The notes under the pieces: model-generated
Told to the model about the DNA's origin: nothing
Seen by the model: the letters and a program-made list of their open reading frames with translations, nothing else
Database searches by the model: none
Part shown: piece after piece, positions 51,185 to 56,130 of the stretch
How the letters are laid out: the number at the start of each line of letters is the position of its first letter
Numbering within the stretch: position 1 is the first letter of the stretch
Origin: JANXYW01 sp964458665
GTDB lineage: Bacteria; Chloroflexota; Dehalococcoidia; DSTF01; JACRBR01
Length of the DNA stretch: 56,130 bases
NCBI GenBank assembly: GCA_964458665.1
Contig: CAYWOO010000043.1
Span: 1 to 56,130, forward strand
Reading direction: 5' to 3'
Program-made: the position numbers and the translations under genes

Positions 51185-51853
51185 ATGCTCGCCGCCGCGA
51201 CGATCTTCCGAGCTCTCGGAGACGCAGACCGCGGCGAGCTTGCGCGCCGCATGGTGCCCCGTACCTATCGCCGCGATCAGGTCATCTTTCACCGGGATGA
51301 TCCCGCCGGCGCGCTGCACCTGGTACGGAGCGGCACCGTGAAGGTGACGCTCGAGACGGAGGACGGCAAAGAGACCGTACTTGCGATCTTCGGCCCGGGC
51401 GTTTGCTTTGGCGAGATCGCGGCGCTCGACGGCGGCGGCAGATCCGCGACCGTCGCAGCCGCCGAACCGACGACCACGCTCGCGCTCCCACGCGACGACC
51501 TGATGGCGTTCATCCACGAGCGGCCCGACTTCGCGCTTCAGCTCATCACCCTGCTCGCGTGGCGTCTGCGGCGCACCGACGAGCGCCTCGAGGATGCGTA
51601 CTTCCTCGATCTCGACGGGCGGCTCGCGCGCTGCCTCGTGGGCCTGGCCGAAGAGCGGGGCCAACCGTCGTCCGGCGGCATCCACATCCCGCTGCCGCTC
51701 TCCCAGAGCGATCTCGCCGCAATGCTGGGCTCCACGCGCGTCAGCGTGAACCGGCTCCTGGGCGCCTACCAGGACGCAGCCCTCATCGCGATGGAGATCG
51801 ACGGCATCGTAGTCACGGACCTGGAGGGTGTGCGACGCCGCCTCGACCGCTGA
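51185..51853 (+). CDS. Crp/Fnr-family transcriptional regulator
   Basis: 222 residues from ATG 51185; a GTG at 51107 is possible. The cNMP-binding barrel (DQVIFHRDDPAGALHLVRSGTVKVTLETEDGKETVLAIFGPGVCFGEIAALDGGGRSATVAA) is followed by the dimer helix and a C-terminal HTH (LSQSDLAAMLGSTRVSVNRLLGAYQDAALI). No Fnr-type cysteines. It should bind TGT-N-ACA-type dyads; such a dyad lies just downstream at 51948. The cyclase at 31.9 kb could supply its ligand (inference). Confidence 0.9.
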   Translation: MLAAATIFRALGDADRGELARRMVPRTYRRDQVIFHRDDPAGALHLVRSGTVKVTLETEDGKETVLAIFGPGVCFGEIAALDGGGRSATVAAAEPTTTLALPRDDLMAFIHERPDFALQLITLLAWRLRRTDERLEDAYFLDLDGRLARCLVGLAEERGQPSSGGIHIPLPLSQSDLAAMLGSTRVSVNRLLGAYQDAALIAMEIDGIVVTDLEGVRRRLDR

Positions 51854-51947
51854 CGGCAACTGTCAAGCGGATGATCGCATCGATCCTGGCTGCGCTTGCA
51901 CAACCCTAGGCTCGGGATCAGCGCTCGACGGCCTCGCGCACGCTGTC

Positions 51948-51963
51948 TGTATCCTGCGATACA
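51948..51963. promoter_or_regulatory. Candidate Crp/Fnr-type dyad
   Basis: TGTATC-CTGC-GATACA, a perfect 6-4-6 inverted repeat between the Crp/Fnr gene and the small - strand gene. A related copy TGTATCCTGCGCGACA lies at 52317-52332, within a longer direct repeat of about 30 nt that flanks the small gene on both sides. Confidence 0.45.
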
Positions 51964-51973
51964 CCTGCGTCGC

Positions 51974-52231
51974 TTAGCGCACCAGCCTCGGCAGGGGCAC
52001 GGCGACCGGCGCTGCCTGGCCCACGGGCTGCGAACTCTTCGCGGAGCTGCCTGCGCTCGAATCGTCGCTTCGGCCGCCGAAGATCACCGCGCCGGTGGCG
52101 GAGACGGATACCACGACGACCAACGCGAGGATTCCTGCCAGCACCATGCGCCGTGACCGCTTTGCCACGTCCGGTTGTGCTGCTTGCGTCTCCATTTCCG
52201 GTTGCACTTCTTGCGTCGTTGCTGTCGTCAT
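51974..52231 (-). CDS. Small single-span membrane protein
   Basis: 85 residues from the ATG of MTTATTQEVQPE, chosen because AGGGAG lies 7 nt upstream. Hydrophilic N-terminus, one helix (MVLAGILALVVVVSVSATGAVIF), then a Ser/Asp/Pro-rich outer tail. No family recognised. It is between two cNMP-domain genes, on the other strand. Confidence 0.6.
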   Translation of the reverse strand: MTTATTQEVQPEMETQAAQPDVAKRSRRMVLAGILALVVVVSVSATGAVIFGGRSDDSSAGSSAKSSQPVGQAAPVAVPLPRLVR

Positions 52232-52500
52232 GGCCGTGCTCCCTCTGCGCCCTCGCCGCGGCCGAGTGGCCACGGCACTTCATGCCCGTAGTATCGTTCG
52301 TCTCGCACCGCCTGTCTGTATCCTGCGCGACACCTGCGGCGTGTTCCGCGCGACACCGGCAGCTACCGCCGTTTGGGCGCACGCGGGCGTGCCAACGGTC
52401 GAGTGCCTCAGCCTTACAGACCTGATTCACGGTACGCTCACGTAAGCGCTGAGCCGGGCGCTTGTGCCGTAAGGCCAGGGAAGGAAGGAGAGTGCTTCAC

Positions 52501-52935
52501 ATGTCACACGAAGAGACCCTCGCGAAGGTGCCGCTCTTCTCGCAGCTCGGTCGCAGGGATCTGCGGCAACTGGCCAACTCCGCCGTCGAACGCCACTACA
52601 AGGCAGGGGAGATGATCGTTGAGGAGGGGCAGAAGGCCGTCACGTTCTTCGTCCTCATCGTGGGTAGGGCGGAGATCGTTCGGGGCGTCGGGTCCCCGCA
52701 CCCGCATCGACTCACGGAAATCGGACCGGACGGCTTCTTCGGAGACATGGGGCTCCTTGACGGAGAGCCGCGCGCCGCGACGGTACGGGCGCTCGAGGAC
52801 TGCACGTGCCTCGTTCTGTCTTGCTGGGACTTCATCGCCGAGCTGCGCTCGAACCCTCACATGGCCGTGGCGATGCTGCCCGTGCTGAGCCGCCGCATCC
52901 GCGAGCTCGATCGGCAACTCGACGAGATGGGCTAA
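52501..52935 (+). CDS. Stand-alone cyclic nucleotide-binding domain protein
   Basis: 144 residues; start MSHEETLAKVPLFSQLGRRD with GGAGAG upstream. It is only the cNMP barrel (AGEMIVEEGQKAVTFFVLIVGRAEIVRG, FFGDMGLLDGEPRAATVRA) plus the alpha-C helix (RRIRELDRQLDEMG). The phosphate-binding cassette GDMGLLDGEPRAATV is well kept, with Arg before AAT, so nucleotide binding is likely. No DNA-binding domain, so it may act as a partner or nucleotide buffer. Confidence 0.85.
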   Translation: MSHEETLAKVPLFSQLGRRDLRQLANSAVERHYKAGEMIVEEGQKAVTFFVLIVGRAEIVRGVGSPHPHRLTEIGPDGFFGDMGLLDGEPRAATVRALEDCTCLVLSCWDFIAELRSNPHMAVAMLPVLSRRIRELDRQLDEMG

Positions 52936-53203
52936 CCGCACGCGACAGAAACGCTGCGTCTACGGGCGCGGGCCCGGCGGCACGGACCAGGCCAACGCGC
53001 ACCGACCATCCCGCCTCTACGTCACCGTCGTAGGGTTGTTCCCGCGCGTTTGAGGGCGCGAGCCCTCGCATCGCACGGCGTGCTCCCGACGCCGCGCGGA
53101 CAGATCCCCTCATTTTCAGGACCGCGCGCTTCGATCAACTATCTGCCCCGTTTCGGTACCGATACTCAGACGAAGGACGTGTTGTCTGCGAGATGAGGTA
53201 CCC

Positions 53204-53701
53204 ATGCTTATCCGCGTCGGGACCGGGCTCTTCCTGCTCTGGGCGACGGTTGCTGTCATCGTGGGTGTTGCGGCATCCGTCCTCGCGATGCGGGACGATA
53301 TCCACGATCAACCCGCGCCGGCCGTCCAGGCAGCTACCCCTACCAGGCAACCTGAGCCCGCCCGGCCGAGCGCCGTTCCGTCCAGCGCTCAACTCGTCAC
53401 CAGCGACGTCGAATTTGGTCAGGTGTCAGGCGCGCCCGGCGTAACCCCGGAAGCGCCGCACATCTTCTACGCACTCTCCTGCCGGGACAACCTGCTGACG
53501 GTGGCGACCACCAGGGAAACGATCTACGCCGAACTGCCCTGCGGCCAGTATCAGCTATCCGACGACGTCGTCCGGCCGTACCTGGGCGAACCGGTGCGGA
53601 TACTGGTCACAACGAAGCCGCGGACGACGCTGATCATCCAGGTGATTTCCCCCAGCGCCGCGCAGTTCGTGGCAGACAGCGTGTGGATTCAGCCGCGCTA
53701 G
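53204..53701 (+). CDS. Membrane-anchored hypothetical protein
   Basis: 165 residues. N-terminal helix VGTGLFLLWATVAVIVGVAA, a Pro/Ala-rich spacer, then a small domain with two cysteines (ALSCRD, ELPCGQY) that could form a disulfide outside the cell. Not a known family to me. GATGAGGTACCC precedes the ATG; the ribosome-binding site is weak. Confidence 0.6.
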   Translation: MLIRVGTGLFLLWATVAVIVGVAASVLAMRDDIHDQPAPAVQAATPTRQPEPARPSAVPSSAQLVTSDVEFGQVSGAPGVTPEAPHIFYALSCRDNLLTVATTRETIYAELPCGQYQLSDDVVRPYLGEPVRILVTTKPRTTLIIQVISPSAAQFVADSVWIQPR

Positions 53702-53880
53702 CGCGGGCTGCCTGCGGGCCACGAGCGGCCGGACTATCTTCCCCCGGCTCTGCGGGAGATCTCCTAGGGATCGAACCTGCGCGGCCTCGAAACGAGGGCG
53801 CGTGGCGCGCCGCACGCTGCACGGCGATGCGCGTTTGCCGATACCATTACGTCCAGATCGGACCGATGGCGAGGGATGCG

Positions 53881-54501
53881 ATGAAGCGGATTCTGATGGT
53901 AGCGGTGGCTGTGACGGTGCTGGCCGCGGCGGGCGTTGGTGCGTTTGTGGCGTACAACGCGTTCAGCGACAGCGGCAAATCGAAGGAGACGCAGACCAGC
54001 GACTTGCTCAACGCCGGACTGCAGCAGCACGTCGACGGTAAGCTGGCCGAGGCGGCTGCGACGTATCGCGAAGTGTTGAAGAAGGACCCGCGGAACAAGT
54101 TCGCGTACTACAACCTCGGCGTCATCGACCAGGGCGCCAACCGTTTCGACGCCGCCGAGAACAACTATCGGTTGGCGCTCGGCATCGACGCCAACTATCC
54201 GCCCGCGCTGTTCAATCTGGCGATCGTCCGCGTGGCACTCAGCTATCCCATCGACGCCATCGCGCTGTACCGCAGAGTGATCGCAGTCGATCCGAACAAT
54301 GCCGCCGCGCACCTGAACCTCGGGCTGCTATTGATCGCCAGCGGCCTGACGGACGAGGGCAACGCCGAGTTGAAGGTGGCTGTCGGGATTGATCCTGCGC
54401 TGGCCTCGCGCCTGACGCCGCCGGCCGACCAGACGCCGGCAGACGGCACGACTCCGACCGTCGGCGGCACCGGCACAGCCGTCGCCACGCCGAAGCCGTA
54501 G
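53881..54501 (+). CDS. TPR-repeat protein, membrane-anchored
   Basis: 206 residues from ATG 53881 (GAGGG 5 nt upstream; ATG 53866 is an alternative). One N-terminal helix (ILMVAVAVTVLAAAGVGAFVAY), then about four TPRs (LLNAGLQQHVDGKLAEAAATYREVLKKDP, YYNLGVIDQGANRFDAAENNYRLAL, LFNLAIVRVALSYPIDAIALYRRVI, HLNLGLLLIASGLTDEGNAEL), then a Thr/Pro-rich tail. A protein-protein scaffold; partner unknown. Confidence 0.82.
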   Translation: MKRILMVAVAVTVLAAAGVGAFVAYNAFSDSGKSKETQTSDLLNAGLQQHVDGKLAEAAATYREVLKKDPRNKFAYYNLGVIDQGANRFDAAENNYRLALGIDANYPPALFNLAIVRVALSYPIDAIALYRRVIAVDPNNAAAHLNLGLLLIASGLTDEGNAELKVAVGIDPALASRLTPPADQTPADGTTPTVGGTGTAVATPKP

Positions 54502-54823
54502 GACTGGGCGAAGCAAGAGGCAACAACTGCCGACCTGTTCCCAGCCCAGCTGACACCCGCGGCGCGGCTACCCAGCCTGTTAATCCCCAAGTGGCTCGAT
54601 GTTGTTCTCGTCTTGTGCCAGCTTGGCCACGCCGACGTAACGCACGCGGTCCCACGCGCATCCGCTCGCCCCGCGAGTCGGCGGCAATCGAACTACCCCG
54701 CGACGGCGGACACGCGGCGGGCGACCGCGCGCCCTCGATACTTGACGGCGTGGATTGTGCGTCGATTGCGCCCACGGTAGGGTAGCCGAACCTACAACAG
54801 GATTCATGGAGGGTTACCCGGAT
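54502..54823. other. Gap before the SOD-like gene
   Basis: No convincing gene. A - strand frame (54580-54807) ends with a protein-like stretch but has no support. TTGTGC (54755-54760) and TAGGGT (54778-54783), 17 nt apart, may be the SOD-like gene's promoter (low confidence). Confidence 0.4.
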
Positions 54824-55354
54824 ATGCAGAACTTCAACCACCGCCGCTCGCTGCTGGTGATCGCGGGCGCGCTCGCCGCGGTTACCGTACTTGTATCCAC
54901 CAGTGTCGTGAGCGCGAAAGGCGCCAGCGTCGTGCGTGCGACGGGTGACCTGATCACGTATGCGAACCCCTACGCCAACGGCACGCCCAACCCACTCGAT
55001 GGCGGAGAGGCATCCGTGCATGCCGTTGCCACGGCGAGCGGAAAGACCATCGTCACCCTGCACGTCAGCGGCCTGCCCGCGAATCGTTCGTTCGGCTCGC
55101 ACGTCCACATCCTCGCTTGCGATGACAACAAGGCCGGCGGCCACTACCGCAACGTCCCCGCCGACCCTGCATCGCCCGAGAACGAGATCTGGCTCGACTT
55201 CACGACGAACGCCGCCGGCCGGGGTGAAGCCCACGCGACAGTTGATTGGGTCATCCGCTCCGGCGGCGCGAAGGCGGTCATCATCCATGACCGCACCAGC
55301 GATTCCGCCGGCGTCGCCGGACCGAAGCTTGGCTGCCTGAACGTCGACTTCTAA
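54824..55354 (+). CDS. Exported Cu/Zn superoxide dismutase-like protein
   Basis: 176 residues from the ATG after GGAGGG (10 nt). Signal-like helix LLVIAGALAAVTVLVSTSVV. The SOD-like core has SFGSHVHILACDD, GGHYRNV, a second Asp/His-containing stretch and KAVIIHDRTSDSAGVAGPKLGC; Cys pairs for the disulfide are present. The catalytic Arg position seems to be Lys (GPKLGC), and a full metal site is not certain, so it may be a SOD-like protein without normal dismutase activity. Confidence 0.75.
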   Translation: MQNFNHRRSLLVIAGALAAVTVLVSTSVVSAKGASVVRATGDLITYANPYANGTPNPLDGGEASVHAVATASGKTIVTLHVSGLPANRSFGSHVHILACDDNKAGGHYRNVPADPASPENEIWLDFTTNAAGRGEAHATVDWVIRSGGAKAVIIHDRTSDSAGVAGPKLGCLNVDF

Positions 55355-55376
55355 ACGCAGATCCCTCACGGACACC

Positions 55377-55404
55377 AGAGAGGCCGCATCGATGCGGCCT
55401 CTCT
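55377..55404. terminator. Bidirectional terminator
   Basis: AGAGAGGCCGCAT and ATGCGGCCTCTCT form a perfect hairpin between the SOD-like gene and the collagen-like gene. Confidence 0.85.
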
Positions 55405-55625
55405 TCATGTAGCTCACTGCATACGCCCCGCGCCGGGCCGGTCGCGATCCTTGCGACCCTTGGCGAGGTGGCGCGGCAGGCGCTGGAGTCGAGGCATACG
55501 GCGATGGCGAAGGCCCGAGAAGTTGGGCCTGGAACGGCGACGGCCGCGACTAAGTGGCACAACAGAGAATGGGAGAGGGCGAACCGTGTGGCCCGCCCTC
55601 TCCGTAGATTCGCTCAAGAACGGCC

Positions 55626-56130
55626 TTACGGGGCGCAGATTGCGTACGCGGTGACCGTCACGTTCTGGTTGTTCACTGTCGACGTAGCGGTAGCGGTCCA
55701 TGATGTTCCAGGCGCTGCTCCCCCACTGGGGAAACTCGCGACGACGATTGTGCCGACATTGTCATTGAACGAGACGCCGCCCCCGATTCGATTGGGCGTG
55801 CCACCACTGCACACGGCTACAGCGGTGAGCGTCTCGCCGGAATCAAAATCAGTATCCGTGGCGGGTTCCGAAACCACCGCGACGCTCCCGAAACTAGCAG
55901 CTGGGCCGGTAGCACCGGCGGCACCCGCGGGACCTTGCGGACCTGTCGCACCCTGCGGACCGACTTCACCCTGCGGGCCCTGCGGACCAACTTCGCCCTG
56001 CGGACCCTGCGGACCAACTTCGCCCTGCGGACCCTGCGGACCAACTTCGCCCTGCGGACCCTGCGGACCGACTTCGCCCTGCGGACCCTGCGGACCGACT
56101 TCGCCCTGCGGAGCCTGCGGACCGACTTCG
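55626..56130 (-). CDS. Collagen-like protein, 3' portion
   Basis: The frame is open at the right edge of the window; the start is beyond it. On the - strand, nine-residue units GPQGEVGPQ repeat about six times, then shift to GATGPQGPAGAAGATGPAASFG, then an 80-residue C-terminal beta-rich domain (SEPATDTDFDSGETLTAVAVC...VTVTAYAICAP). Bacterial collagen-like proteins form surface triple helices; the tail resembles heads seen on phage or cell-surface fibres. The 55405-55625 gap to the terminator holds nothing I recognise. Confidence 0.85.
   Translation of the reverse strand, partial: EVGPQAPQGEVGPQGPQGEVGPQGPQGEVGPQGPQGEVGPQGPQGEVGPQGPQGEVGPQGATGPQGPAGAAGATGPAASFGSVAVVSEPATDTDFDSGETLTAVAVCSGGTPNRIGGGVSFNDNVGTIVVASFPSGGAAPGTSWTATATSTVNNQNVTVTAYAICAP
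55947..56130. repeat. Tandem 27-bp repeats encoding Gly-X-Y
   Basis: About seven units of CCAACTTCGCCCTGCGGACC-type sequence (27 bp, nine residues), continuing past the edge. Differences between units are mostly A/G at one site (CCAAC/CCGAC). Confidence 0.92.

Noticed and set aside
54580..54807. 75-residue - strand ORF before the SOD-like gene
   Set aside because: Only the last 25 residues look protein-like; no ribosome-binding site and no homologous family recognised.

Overview
The window is about 56 kb of high-GC, gene-dense bacterial chromosome from a free-living heterotroph. A member of Chloroflexota (Dehalococcoidia-like) is my best guess; this is inference. The basis is a tryptophan T-box leader outside an obviously Firmicute gene set, an MshA-like glycosyltransferase, a tuf-rpmG-secE-nusG-rplKA cluster, and very abundant GTAG-headed palindromic repeats with REP-associated (RAYT) transposases. 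Some Actinomycetota remain possible.

Layout. 1-500: 3' end of a GH38 alpha-mannosidase. 590-13,550: a long tryptophan operon on the + strand. A sigma70-type promoter and a Trp-specific (UGG specifier) T-box riboswitch precede trpB2, RAYT1, trpS, trpE, a Nudix-methyltransferase fusion, trpG, a toxin-antitoxin pair with its own palindromic operator, trpD, trpC, a P-loop kinase, trpF fused in frame to a second RAYT, and trpB1. trpA is absent. 13,860-20,520 (mostly -): dnaE, whose linkers contain palindromic repeats, then two FMN-binding split-barrel proteins and a membrane protein. 20,995-26,914: a DtxR/MntR regulator with TrmO, a VOC protein, dapB, a hypothetical protein, a 2H phosphoesterase and a cysteine-synthase-family enzyme. 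27,088-34,530: two tRNA-Thr genes, tuf, rpmG, secE, nusG, rplK, rplA, then an independent hydrolase/adenylate-cyclase gene, then an L10-type leader with rplJ and rplL. 35,398-49,591: a GT-C membrane protein, a hotdog-fold protein, folE with a GNAT, an MshA-like glycosyltransferase, a cluster of tiny ORFs, an A-type Fe-S protein, a metallophosphoesterase, a second GT-C protein, a DegT aminotransferase, DinB, a lipoprotein and an argD-type aminotransferase. 49,666-49,763: a tRNA-Sec (selC). 49,787-56,130: an SGNH hydrolase with internal 32-residue repeats, a Crp/Fnr regulator, small membrane proteins, a stand-alone cNMP-binding protein, a TPR protein, a Cu/Zn-SOD-like exported protein and a collagen-like protein that runs off the end.

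The most unusual theme is the interplay of RAYT transposases with their palindromes. Each of the two RAYTs is bracketed by perfect inverted copies of a different GTAG-palindrome. One RAYT is now the C-terminal half of the TrpF protein. Related palindromes are translated inside dnaE and inside the Nudix-methyltransferase linker, and one palindromic element lies inside the T-box leader. Intergenic regions are packed with several repeat families and otherwise hold little else.
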